Position numbers and translations under genes: made by a program. The notes under the pieces are model-generated. The model was not told where the DNA came from. It searched no databases and saw only the letters and a list, made by a program, of their open reading frames with translations. A stretch of 44,430 nucleotides of DNA. It comes from JANLIQ01 sp964358205. GTDB taxonomy: Bacteria; Patescibacteriota; UBA1384; 2-12-FULL-50-11. Positions 1 through 7,399 of this stretch are shown here, piece after piece. The stretch lies in NCBI GenBank assembly GCA_964358205.1, contig CAYHNZ010000005.1:1-44430 (forward strand), written 5' to 3'. Within the stretch, counting starts at the first letter, position 1; each line of letters opens with the position of its first letter.

Positions 1-78
1 TGTCATGGCAAGCTTTCGCTTGCCCATCATTTGGACCTTCGTCGACCACCCCTCTTATCTTACGACTGGTGAAAGCCA
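1..78 (-). CDS. Unidentified gene, 5' end only (runs off left edge)
   Basis: An open frame starts at ATG 78 and continues without a stop to the window edge. The 26 visible codons begin MAFTSRKIRGVVDEGPNDGQ. I do not recognise the family from so short a stretch. The main support is a promoter directly upstream with a perfect TTGACA box, placing the likely transcript start only a few bases before the ATG. A 7-bp hairpin at 7-24 lies inside the frame. It could also be a transcribed non-coding stretch. Confidence 0.4.
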
Positions 79-87
79 TTACTTACT

Positions 88-115
88 ACATTAGGCCAGC
101 TATGTTTCTTGTCAA
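88..115 (-). promoter_or_regulatory. Promoter of the left-edge gene
   Basis: On the minus strand TTGACA (110-115) matches the -35 consensus fully and is followed after 16 bases by TAATGT (88-93). The next ATG is at 78, so the mRNA would have almost no leader. Confidence 0.45.
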
Positions 116-158
116 GTAGACTGATCAGAATAGGAGGTATCAAGAGATTCTTGCGAAA

Positions 159-189
159 AATAACGAATCACGAATTACGAATAACGAAT
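159..189. repeat. Left arm of 31-bp perfect inverted repeat
   Basis: The 31 bases at 159-189 are the exact reverse complement of 621-651. The arms are built from short iterations of ACGAAT-like units. Together they enclose the four-helix-bundle gene and one AGCGA-N5-AGCGA core (211-225). Confidence 0.85.
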
Positions 190-210
190 TAAAATGGCAA
201 ATAACGAATA

Positions 211-225
211 TCGCTTGCGATCGCT
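211..225 (-). repeat. AGCGA-N5-AGCGA core, copy 1
   Basis: On the minus strand AGCGA, five bases, AGCGA. The flanking bases GAGA before it and an ATTCGTTATT-type arm after it fit the pattern of four other copies (3216, 13207, 24107, 25491). Confidence 0.6.
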
Positions 226-265
226 TCTCGGCAAAACCTCGAAGAAACGAATCGCGAATCCCATA

Positions 266-622
266 TTATTTATTAGGAGACTTTGAGGAAATGATTATCC
301 GAGAGAATATCAAATTGAGTTCCTCCGCTTCCCGGAGAAGGTTTCTTAGTTCCTCGCCTCTATCTGGATGAGACTCCAATAAAAGCTCGAGCCAGTACTG
401 GGTTTCTCGAGATTCTTTTCTACACAAAGCGATCTTATGGACGAAATCATTCTTGGACTCATAGTTATTGGCTTCCCGATAATTGGCGCCGATGCTGGTG
501 GCGGACCGAATCAGTTGGCTGATCATCGGCGTATCGATCACAGTCTTGGGAAAACTTCTCAAACATTTGATAGTAGCCAAACTGAACTTAGAAGTCCGAC
601 CCTCTAGGTCAAATCCCTTCAT
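266..622 (-). CDS. Four-helix-bundle protein (S23 / TIGR02436-like)
   Basis: This 118-residue protein matches the four-helix-bundle family first seen in intervening sequences of 23S rRNA and related to the diversity-generating retroelement accessory protein Avd. Visible family traits are the conserved segment QLIRSATSIGANYREAN (about residues 35-51), a KIALCRKESRETQYWLELL stretch (63-81), and length typical of the family. The molecular role of free-standing members is unknown. The gene has no close partner and lies between perfect 31-bp inverted repeats (159-189 and 621-651). Its ATG directly follows the right repeat arm, so the arm forms its whole 5' leader. No reverse transcriptase or template repeat is nearby, which argues against a retroelement. 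Family call confident, function unknown. Confidence 0.88.
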   Translation of the reverse strand: MKGFDLEGRTSKFSLATIKCLRSFPKTVIDTPMISQLIRSATSIGANYREANNYESKNDFVHKIALCRKESRETQYWLELLLESHPDRGEELRNLLREAEELNLIFSRIIISSKSPNK

Positions 623-651
623 TCGTTATTCGTAATTCGTGATTCGTTATT
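621..651. repeat. Right arm of 31-bp perfect inverted repeat
   Basis: Exact reverse complement of 159-189. It overlaps the start codon of the four-helix-bundle gene and stops just short of the pilC stop codon. Confidence 0.85.
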
Positions 652-658
652 GCCAGCG

Positions 659-1732
659 CTACTTTATCACTCCGGCGAGGTTGTAGATCGGGACGATGAT
701 CGAAAAGACGAGGAAGGCGACGCCGAGACCGACAATCAGGAAGATGACCGGTTCGGTTAAGGCGCTAATGTTTTTGATTGATTGATTGGTCTCTTCTTCG
801 TAGTAGGTGGCCAACTTTTGTAATACTTGCTCAAGTTTGCCGGTCTGTTCACCGACGGCGACCATTTGGGTAATCGTGATGGGGAAAATGGAAAATTTCT
901 GTAGGCTTTGGGAAATCGGTGCGCCGCGTTCAACATTGCGAGCCACCACACTCAACGCCTCCTTGTAAAGAACGTTGTCCAAAACCAGCGCTACCGCATC
1001 GAGCGCCTGAATAATTGGCACGCCCGACTCCATCATTAAGCCCAAAATGCGGGTAAAACGAGCCATCTCCATATTCCTAATTAAGTTACCGAAAGCGGGA
1101 ATTCTCAAAAACAAGGCGTTGGTGTTGCGTCGGCCATCTTCGGTACTCAAATATCGACCCGTCAGATAGATTAGGCCAACAATAACGATAATGTAGACGT
1201 ACCAGTTATTTATTAAGCTATTAGTGATAAAGACCACGGTTCTGGTCGTCCAAGGCAGGGCGACGTCCGACTCCTTGAAGACTAATTCTAGCGCCGGCAC
1301 AATTCGAGTGACCATAATAATGCCGACCGCAATCATTGCTAAAACAATAAAGCCCGGGTAGAGCAAGGCGCCGATCACTCGGGAACGGAAACCCTGATCA
1401 CGCTCCATTTCGTCGGCTAGCAAATTAGCAACAGTGTCGAGCTTGCCCGTTGATTCACCAGCCGAAACAACTGAAACGAAGACCTCGTTAAATACTTTGG
1501 GGTGTTTTTTGATCGCCGAAGAGAATTTGATGCCGTTTTCAAGATCAACTAGTACGTCTTGAAGAACTTCACTCAAAAGGGGGTTTTTAGTTTGTTCAAT
1601 CAGTGACCGGAGCGCTTGAGTAATCGGCAGGCCAGATTCCAGCATCACCGCCAGCTGACGGGCTAAAAAGGCCCGATCTTTATTGGAAACTCGGACGAAA
1701 AGTGAAGCGAAGAGAGAATCAGTCCTGGCCAT
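659..1732 (-). CDS. pilC: Type IV pilus inner-membrane platform protein PilC (GspF family)
   Basis: PilC is the polytopic membrane platform that couples the PilB and PilT motors to pilin assembly and retraction. The sequence has the two tandem T2SSF domains of the family: the first around FLARQLAVMLESGLPITQAL, and a repeat of it around MARFTRILGLMMESGVPIIQ. Several hydrophobic spans include one at the C-terminus (VIFLIVGLGVAFLVFSIIVP). The frame can be extended to a TTG at 1768, but those 12 codons lie in an AT-rich intergenic repeat, so I prefer the ATG at 1732. It is the last gene of the pilus cluster, 116 bases of 8-bp tandem repeat after pilT. The length, about 357 residues, is slightly short of the usual 400. 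Confidence 0.93.
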   Translation of the reverse strand: MARTDSLFASLFVRVSNKDRAFLARQLAVMLESGLPITQALRSLIEQTKNPLLSEVLQDVLVDLENGIKFSSAIKKHPKVFNEVFVSVVSAGESTGKLDTVANLLADEMERDQGFRSRVIGALLYPGFIVLAMIAVGIIMVTRIVPALELVFKESDVALPWTTRTVVFITNSLINNWYVYIIVIVGLIYLTGRYLSTEDGRRNTNALFLRIPAFGNLIRNMEMARFTRILGLMMESGVPIIQALDAVALVLDNVLYKEALSVVARNVERGAPISQSLQKFSIFPITITQMVAVGEQTGKLEQVLQKLATYYEEETNQSIKNISALTEPVIFLIVGLGVAFLVFSIIVPIYNLAGVIK

Positions 1733-1747
1733 CAGCAAAAGCTTCGC

Positions 1748-1884
1748 TTTGAGAATTACTGAATTCAAAAATTACTAAATTACTGAATTGCGGATTGTTG
1801 GTATTTGTATATGGATTCATTTAGTTATTTCGTTATTTCGTTATTTCGTTATTTCGTTATTTAGTTATTTAGTTATTCTATCTA
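1748..1884. repeat. AT-rich intergenic repeat with TTATTTCG tandem array
   Basis: The left part carries ATTACTGAATT and ATTACTAAATT units. The right part carries TTATTTCG and TTATTTAG units in tandem, 8 bp each. Left and right units are approximately reverse complements, so the whole can fold back. The repeat runs into the 5' end of the extended pilC frame. Confidence 0.7.
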
Positions 1885-2952
1885 TTAGTACACCATCATC
1901 TTAAACGCTTTGGGGTCGAGAGCCCATTGTAAGGCAGTGTCGATCGTAATCTCGCCACGGGAGACCAGTTCGGCCAAGACCTTATCAAGGGCGATCATCC
2001 CTTCGGAGGCGGAAGTTTGAATAATATTGGGTAACTGGTGAGTTTTGCCCTCTCTAATCGTGTTACGAACAGCCGAGTTAGCGACCATAATCTCCGTAGC
2101 GAGTACTCGCCCACCCTGGGCACGAGGCAGTAATCGTTGAGAGACTACACCTAGCAAGACATTGGCCAACTGCATTCTAACCTGCTGTTGCTGGTGCGGC
2201 GGGAAAACATCGATCATTCGATCAGCGGTCTGGGCGGCGGAGTTGGTGTGGAGAGTCGTAAATACCAAGTGACCGGTCTCGGCCAGGGTTAGGGCCGCTT
2301 CAATTGTCTCTAGGTCTCGCATCTCACCGACAAGAATAGCGTTGGGATCCTCGCGTAAGGCCGAGCGTAAAGCGCGGGCAAAAGAGTTGGTATCCGAGCC
2401 AACTTCACGTTGGACGATAATCGACTTTTTGTGTTCAAAAACATACTCAATCGGATCTTCAATCGTAATAATATGGTCAGCCCGTTTTTGGTTGATCGAT
2501 TCAATCAGAGCCGCCAAGGTCGTTGACTTACCGTGACCGGTTGGCCCGGTAATGATAACAAAACCTTGACTCGGTTCGGTAAAGCGTTCGAGAATCGGCG
2601 GAACGCCCAATTCTTCAAGGGATTTAATCAAAACTGGAATTAAACGTAGGGCGGCCGAAATATTGCCCTTCTGGTAGAAGGCATTAGTTCGAAAACGGGT
2701 TTTTTGGTAGCCAAAAGAGAAGTCTAGCTCGCGGCGTTGTTGAAGCCGTTCGACTTGCTCGGCGTTCATAATACTCATCAGCAATCGTTCCGCCGTTTCA
2801 GGCGTGACAACGCCCTTGTCAGTGATCGGTAGGAGCTTGCCGTCGATACGCAATGCCGGTGGCACACCGACGGTCACGTGTAAATCACTCGCACCCTTCT
2901 CGATCGCTAAATCGAGCAGTTCTTTCATCTCGGTTGTCATTGCTTCGGCCAT
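1885..2952 (-). CDS. pilT: Type IV pilus retraction ATPase PilT
   Basis: PilT is the hexameric ATPase that depolymerises type IV pili and drives twitching. The protein shows the N-terminal PAS-like region (GASDLHVTVGVPPALRIDG), a Walker A motif near residue 137 written GPTGHGKST, the Asp-box EDPIEYVF, the Walker B region ILVGEMRDLETIEAAL, and the His box HTNSAAQT. The family usually has GPTGSGKST, so His replaces Ser in the P-loop; the catalytic GKST is intact. Length 355 is normal. The ATG at 2952 has a strong GGAGGAA ribosome site and overlaps a possible 37-codon upstream frame as TAATG. It pairs with pilB (3295-5859) and pilC as the motor set. Confidence 0.95.
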   Translation of the reverse strand: MAEAMTTEMKELLDLAIEKGASDLHVTVGVPPALRIDGKLLPITDKGVVTPETAERLLMSIMNAEQVERLQQRRELDFSFGYQKTRFRTNAFYQKGNISAALRLIPVLIKSLEELGVPPILERFTEPSQGFVIITGPTGHGKSTTLAALIESINQKRADHIITIEDPIEYVFEHKKSIIVQREVGSDTNSFARALRSALREDPNAILVGEMRDLETIEAALTLAETGHLVFTTLHTNSAAQTADRMIDVFPPHQQQQVRMQLANVLLGVVSQRLLPRAQGGRVLATEIMVANSAVRNTIREGKTHQLPNIIQTSASEGMIALDKVLAELVSRGEITIDTALQWALDPKAFKMMVY

Positions 2953-3065
2953 TAGTAAATTCCTCCGGAATTTACAGAATATAGAATATAGATTTTAGAA
3001 TTAAGAATGGGGCCAAAACAAAATTCCTGATTCCCGATTCTTGATTGTTGATTTTCTCTTTTCAT
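2952..3065 (-). CDS. Possible 37-residue leader peptide upstream of pilT
   Basis: A small frame begins MKRENQQSRIGNQEFCFGPI at ATG 3065, preceded by an excellent AGGAGGGG ribosome site. It ends with a TAA that shares its last base with the pilT ATG (TAATG). A promoter lies just upstream. Against it, the DNA contains iterated GGAATC-like units resembling the intergenic repeats, so it may be a repeat that happens to be open. No homologue is recognised. Confidence 0.4.
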   Translation of the reverse strand: MKRENQQSRIGNQEFCFGPILNSKIYILYSVNSGGIY

Positions 3066-3084
3066 TCCCCTCCTCTACTTACTT

Positions 3085-3112
3085 AGTATACTCATTATCT
3101 TCGGCGAGCCAA
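3085..3112 (-). promoter_or_regulatory. Probable promoter of pilT-pilC
   Basis: Minus strand: TTGGCT (3107-3112), 16 bases, TATACT (3085-3090). The -10 box is 5/6 and the ribosome site AGGAGGGG follows about 10 bases later. This would allow pilT and pilC to be expressed apart from pilN-O-B. Confidence 0.5.
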
Positions 3113-3131
3113 ATACTCTCGGCAATAAGCG

Positions 3132-3294
3132 GAATTACTGAATTTCTGAATTACGGAATTACGGAATTGAGGATTTTTAGTCATTTAGTATTTTAGTAAC
3201 TTCGAATGAAAGAGAAGCGAGTGCCAGCGACATTTAGTAATTTAGTAATTTAGTAATTTAGTAATTTAGTAATTTAGTAATTTAGTAATTTTTA
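3132..3294. repeat. Dispersed intergenic repeat with core copy 2 and ATTTAGTA array
   Basis: Positions 3132-3190 match 19772-19830 at 57 of 59 bases. Next comes the AGCGA-N5-AGCGA core at 3216-3230, then about seven copies of the 8-bp unit ATTTAGTA (3232-3290) running up to the pilB stop. The left units (ATTACGGAATT) and right units are near reverse complements. Of the gap 2953-3294, the remainder holds the pilT promoter and the small frame. Confidence 0.8.
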
Positions 3295-5859
3295 TCACGC
3301 ATCTACTTCCGGTAGTTCTTTGGTATGGGTGGTGGTGACGCGCATTATTTCATCGACGGTGGTGATGCCCTTAAGGGCCTTGAGTAAACCGTCTTGGGTC
3401 ATCGTAATCATGCCGTTGGCAATAGCGGCTTTTTTGATGTCGGAAGCTGGCGCTTTCTTAACCGCTAACTCCTCAACCTGGCTAGTCATCGCCAAAACCT
3501 CAAAGATACCGATTCGTCCCGAGTAACCGTTACTGCACTCCTTGCAACCTCGACCGTGATAGAAAATTAATTGGTCAAGATTAAGGTTTTTCATTTGCCC
3601 GGACGGCAGATCGGCTAACTCCTGCTTAATCGTTTCTAGTAAAGCGTGAGGGATAACGGCTTTTTCTCGACATTTATCGCAGATCTTCCGAACTAATCGT
3701 TGACCGACGACGGCGTTAAGCGACGAAGTAATTAAGAAAGGCTCTACCCCCATATTGATCATCCGCGGCAGGGCACCGGCGGCGTCGTTAGTATGCAGAG
3801 TGGTTAGAACCAAGTGCCCGGTCAAAGCGGCATGGGTCGACATGGCCGCTGTTTCCAAATCACGAATTTCACCGACCATAATAATGTTCGGGTCTTGACG
3901 CAGAACTGACCGTAGACCTTCGGCAAAAGTAAAGCCAATTTGGGGCTTGACCTGGGATTGGTTGACTCCGGAAAGTTCGTACTCAACCGGATCTTCTAGG
4001 GTGATAATATTGACCCCCGGTTTGCTCAATCGGTTTAAAATAGCGTAAAGGGTCGTCGACTTACCCGAACCAGTTGGCCCAGTTGACAGAATTATTCCGT
4101 ACGGCTTGCTGACATTAGCGATGAGGGTGTCAAAATTAGTTCCGGTTACGCCCAGCTGTTCTAAGGTTAGCACCCCCTGGCTCTTGTCGAGCAGTCGCAT
4201 CACAATCTTCTCGCCGTGAACAGTTGGCAGTGTTGAAACACGCAAGTCCACCTGGCGATTGTCGATAATAACATCAAATCGACCATCTTGAGGGATGCGT
4301 TGTTCGTCGATCTTCATCTTGGCTAGGATTTTGATTCGAGATATAAGTGGGGCGTGCAAGAAGTGCGGAACTGATAAAATATCATGCAGAATGCCGTCGA
4401 TTCGGAAACGTAACCGAACAGCATTGACTAAAGCTTCGATATGGACATCGCTAGCCTTCATTCGAATCGCCAAGAACAGCGTTGCCGCCACAATTTCTGG
4501 AATAACACCGCCCCGAAAAACCTTACTTAACTCCTCGACCGACAGAACCGGCCCCTTAAGAAGTTTGTCGAGGTTTTGGCTTTCTAGGCTATTCTCCTGT
4601 TCTTTGGCTAGTCGTTGAAGTTCCACCGTTGATTCGCCGACCGTCGGTCGATTGATAATATCATCTGAAGACAGTACCAACCCTTCGCTAACCCCCACCA
4701 CCTTGGTGGTTTCGCCACTTTGATTTGACTCGGTCGCTTGGGCGTTATTAGCATTGATCGTCGCTTCGGATAGCTTGGGTATTTCAATCTGGCTAGTGGC
4801 AGCGACTGGTTGATGATCGCTTTTCGAGGCACCTGGGGCAACAGCTGGCTCTTTTTCAATGATCTCGTCTTTTATCTCACCGACTTTCTCTACCTCGCTT
4901 TCGTAAAGTCCCAAAGCATATTGGAACGACTCGGCGGTGGTTTGATAACGATCAACCAAAACTTTGTTCTTAGTTTCGATAAAACCGATGATTTCTTTAG
5001 TCTTGGGGTCGTTGAGGTTCAGAATCGCCATCTTAATCATCGGCGGCTCAAACTTACTCTTCGGCTCGGCCTGGTCAAAAACGATGATACTGTAGCGTCT
5101 AGCAACCGAGAGCGGGATTTTATTGAGAGTGTTCGGCGGTATTTCAACCTTCTTAAGGTCGATTGTTTTTATTCGGGGCTCTACCTCGTCAATTAAATCT
5201 TGTTTATTTAATGACTTGACCGGAGAGGGTGAGTCGGTAGGCTTCGGGATAAATTCCGGCGGGCTAATAGGCGGCTGATTCTGATGAGGAGCGGTGGGCG
5301 GTATTTCCTTTTCAACTGTCGGCGTTAGTTTGAACTCGCTCGTCAGCGTCGTGTTATTGTTAAGGGGTATCGATTGCCCCTTCTGGATGATTGACGGGGC
5401 GTCAAGTTTGCGGAAAACTGCCTCAATATCCCCCCTAGGAACGACCGCTAATTCGATCGAAAGTCCGCGCTCGTGCTTCAAGTGAGCCAAAATTGACGGG
5501 GCGCGAAACTGTAAACTTGCCGGGTCACCAATGGCCAAAAAAAGCTTTGGTCCAACCAGATCGTACGGTATAACCGAGTATTTTTGAGCGACTATCTCCG
5601 GCAATAACTGGAGAACTGACGGCTTGATCGGTCGGTCAACTAGTCGGATGAACGGTAATTTGTAAAATTCCGCGTAAAGCTGGGAAAGCTTATCGCGATC
5701 TATTAGATTGTGGCTCAATAAATATTGGTCAATTTCGAGAAAACCCCGGCTCCCGATGATGGAGCGGAAATCCTCTTTTAAAACTCGCTGACGAACTAAA
5801 AAATCAACGAAGGAACGTGACGGATTTTTTAGTGAAGGCAGGGCGCCGATCAAAGCCAT
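3295..5859 (-). CDS. pilB: Type IV pilus assembly ATPase PilB (GspE family)
   Basis: PilB is the cytoplasmic hexameric ATPase that powers pilus extension. The C-terminal half carries all hallmarks: Walker A GPTGSGKST, Asp box EDPVEYEL, Walker B IIMVGEIRDLETAAMS, His box TTLHTNDAAGALPR, and a zinc-binding tetracysteine (CDKC and CKEC about 45 residues apart). At 854 residues it is some 280 longer than usual. The surplus is N-terminal: one MshEN-type domain (about 20-150), a Pro/Ser-rich linker, a second degenerate MshEN-like domain (about 230-320) and an acidic/Gln-rich linker. MshEN domains bind cyclic di-GMP in characterised members; binding here is inference. It starts 3 bases after the preceding gene's stop. 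Confidence 0.95.
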   Translation of the reverse strand: MALIGALPSLKNPSRSFVDFLVRQRVLKEDFRSIIGSRGFLEIDQYLLSHNLIDRDKLSQLYAEFYKLPFIRLVDRPIKPSVLQLLPEIVAQKYSVIPYDLVGPKLFLAIGDPASLQFRAPSILAHLKHERGLSIELAVVPRGDIEAVFRKLDAPSIIQKGQSIPLNNNTTLTSEFKLTPTVEKEIPPTAPHQNQPPISPPEFIPKPTDSPSPVKSLNKQDLIDEVEPRIKTIDLKKVEIPPNTLNKIPLSVARRYSIIVFDQAEPKSKFEPPMIKMAILNLNDPKTKEIIGFIETKNKVLVDRYQTTAESFQYALGLYESEVEKVGEIKDEIIEKEPAVAPGASKSDHQPVAATSQIEIPKLSEATINANNAQATESNQSGETTKVVGVSEGLVLSSDDIINRPTVGESTVELQRLAKEQENSLESQNLDKLLKGPVLSVEELSKVFRGGVIPEIVAATLFLAIRMKASDVHIEALVNAVRLRFRIDGILHDILSVPHFLHAPLISRIKILAKMKIDEQRIPQDGRFDVIIDNRQVDLRVSTLPTVHGEKIVMRLLDKSQGVLTLEQLGVTGTNFDTLIANVSKPYGIILSTGPTGSGKSTTLYAILNRLSKPGVNIITLEDPVEYELSGVNQSQVKPQIGFTFAEGLRSVLRQDPNIIMVGEIRDLETAAMSTHAALTGHLVLTTLHTNDAAGALPRMINMGVEPFLITSSLNAVVGQRLVRKICDKCREKAVIPHALLETIKQELADLPSGQMKNLNLDQLIFYHGRGCKECSNGYSGRIGIFEVLAMTSQVEELAVKKAPASDIKKAAIANGMITMTQDGLLKALKGITTVDEIMRVTTTHTKELPEVDA

Positions 5860-5862
5860 GCA

Positions 5863-6138
5863 TTAAAGGCTCCCAAAGACATTGTTTTTACCCAAGCTTT
5901 CCGGGCTGACCGTAACTGGAATACCGCTTGGTGTATTTAACCCGCCGATAGTTTTATTCAGCTCGTTACTACTACTAAACAAGTCTCGAGGAATCTCTTT
6001 TAATGGGTGGGCAACAGCCTTAACTTCAGCGTCTCGTGGTAAGCCAGAAAGTATCGAGAATATGAAACCCAGTACGGCCACTAGCAGTAAGCCGATGCCG
6101 ATATAAGTTTCAAGCCGGCTGGTAAAACGACTAGGCAT
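5863..6138 (-). CDS. Small single-pass membrane protein of the pilus operon
   Basis: A 91-residue protein with a short basic N-terminus, one membrane span (YIGIGLLLVAVLGFIFSILSG, about 13-33) and about 57 residues predicted outside the membrane. I do not recognise its family. It sits between pilO and pilB with almost no spacing on either side, so a part in the PilN/PilO alignment complex is likely. Position would fit a PilP-like partner, but it lacks the lipobox of PilP and is much shorter, so I do not assign that name. Confidence 0.75.
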   Translation of the reverse strand: MPSRFTSRLETYIGIGLLLVAVLGFIFSILSGLPRDAEVKAVAHPLKEIPRDLFSSSNELNKTIGGLNTPSGIPVTVSPESLGKNNVFGSL

Positions 6139-6647
6139 TATAAATTCCCTCCTTGGTAAACTAACCCGAGCTGCAAAGTAACGGTTAAGTTCCCGCTCCC
6201 GTCCGAGCTAATGGTCTGATTTTTAATTTTGGAAGAGCGAATATTGTTGTTAAGGGCATCTAGAAACTTCGTTACTGCCGTCATATCCCCACCGAAACCA
6301 AGGGTTAAAGGCAATTCTGAATCGGAGGGAGTGCCAACCGTCGCCGTTGAAAGTACCACGCCAGCGCTGCTAGCCAAAGCTTCAATCATTACCAGCGCTT
6401 CCGGAATTTGGCTAGATTGAGGCATAGCCAGATACATTGCCTTGAGTGTCTCCTGAACAGCCGAGCCCTGTTTATTAATTTCGCTGATGTCGGCGAGACG
6501 CTGATCGTAAGAATTAACCTCCTCACTTAAAGTTTTAACCTTAAGAGCGCGCTCGGAAAATACCTTCATCTGACCGCGCACCACAACCAAATAGCCCATA
6601 ACCGCAATGGCCAATAAAATTAATCCCGTTCGGGTGTGTTTGGGCAT
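6138..6647 (-). CDS. pilO: PilO-like pilus assembly protein
   Basis: A 169-residue protein with a membrane span at about 10-26 (GLILLAIAVMGYLVVV), a coiled-coil stretch (KVKTLSEEVNSYDQRLADI) and a small alpha/beta domain ending in a typical PilO pattern (LPLTLGFGGDMTAVTKFLDAL). PilO forms a heterodimer with PilN in the inner-membrane alignment complex. The start ATG 6647 overlaps the upstream stop as TGATG; a GTG one codon earlier is also possible. A GGAG ribosome site lies about 11 bases upstream. Confidence 0.85.
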   Translation of the reverse strand: MPKHTRTGLILLAIAVMGYLVVVRGQMKVFSERALKVKTLSEEVNSYDQRLADISEINKQGSAVQETLKAMYLAMPQSSQIPEALVMIEALASSAGVVLSTATVGTPSDSELPLTLGFGGDMTAVTKFLDALNNNIRSSKIKNQTISSDGSGNLTVTLQLGLVYQGGNL

Positions 6648-7225
6648 CACTGTAACACTCCTGTATTAACTGTGCCCGACACCGAAAAAGTGACGATTCG
6701 GGTTTCTCCCTGGCTTGAATACCCGTTGTTATTAAGAGAAATGGCAGAAAAGGGGGTAGGAATGGCGTCTGTTCCTTGGTTCCAGGCGACAATTAATTTT
6801 GCCAGATCATTCAATGACCCAACATCCCCTTCGGCTCTAAAGGTACCGCCTTCGGCAATTGCTAGACTGGTTAAATGGACATTTTTCGGCGTTACCGCAT
6901 TGAGTAGGACGTAGAACTTGCTCCATTTTACTTTGGAGGCCAGAACATTTTTCAATTTGTCGCTACCGTCCAGAACCTCGTTGACCTGGGTATTAATAGT
7001 TCGGTTCTCCGGCAAGCTTAAGGCTGTCTGATCGGCCGCGAGTTTTTCCGACAAGGTGGTAATACGACTTTTCTGATATAGATTGAGACCGATTAGTAGC
7101 AGAATTTCCACGACGACAATAAAGAAAATAACGAAGCCAAAACCATCGATCACCGACTTACCGGCATCGACTGATGTAATGTCAGCCCCTTCTTTATCTG
7201 AATGTTTGCGGTCGTGTGTGTCCAA
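6647..7225 (-). CDS. pilN: PilN-like pilus assembly protein
   Basis: A 192-residue bitopic membrane protein: a polar N-terminal 28 residues, a membrane span (FGFVIFFIVVVEILLLIGL, about 29-47), a coiled coil (QKSRITTLSEKLAADQ) and a ferredoxin-like periplasmic-type domain with VHLTSLAIAEGGTFRAEG, as in PilN. The start is TTG at 7225; the ribosome site AGGAGGGG just before it decides this choice. First gene of the pilus operon. PilM, the usual cytoplasmic partner, is not next to it, and no prepilin peptidase is present in the window. Confidence 0.83.
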   Translation of the reverse strand: MDTHDRKHSDKEGADITSVDAGKSVIDGFGFVIFFIVVVEILLLIGLNLYQKSRITTLSEKLAADQTALSLPENRTINTQVNEVLDGSDKLKNVLASKVKWSKFYVLLNAVTPKNVHLTSLAIAEGGTFRAEGDVGSLNDLAKLIVAWNQGTDAIPTPFSAISLNNNGYSSQGETRIVTFSVSGTVNTGVLQ

Positions 7226-7260
7226 ATCCCCTCCTACCTTATCTATCTATCTATATAATC

Positions 7261-7290
7261 ACTCTACGTGGAGTATCTAAAAGCTGTCAA
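7261..7290 (-). promoter_or_regulatory. Promoter of the pilus operon
   Basis: Minus strand: perfect TTGACA (7285-7290), 18-base spacer, TAGAGT (7261-7266). A run of four-base units (TATC) lies between it and the ribosome site of pilN. Confidence 0.6.
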
Positions 7291-7311
7291 TGGCCGATAT
7301 CTTTGGCGGGG

Positions 7312-7341
7312 TTGACTCAAATGACAGAACGGGTCTACGCT
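7312..7341 (+). promoter_or_regulatory. Possible promoter of the surface-protein gene
   Basis: TTGACT (7312-7317) with an 18-base spacer to TACGCT (7336-7341, only 3/6). It faces away from the pilus promoter 22 bases off. The GGGGGG tract before ATG 7400 serves as ribosome site. Confidence 0.3.
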
Positions 7342-7399
7342 AGATTAATAGTTGGTGCTGATGCGCCAAAAGTAGGACTCATAAAAAAATAGGGGGGAA

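Noticed and set aside
266..622. Diversity-generating retroelement because of the Avd-like protein
   Set aside because: No reverse transcriptase and no template/variable repeat pair are present.
3232..3290. Tandem ATTTAGTA units as a CRISPR array (also 1829-1875 and 19823-19880)
   Set aside because: The unit is 8 bp with no spacers; no cas gene is nearby. It is a simple tandem repeat.
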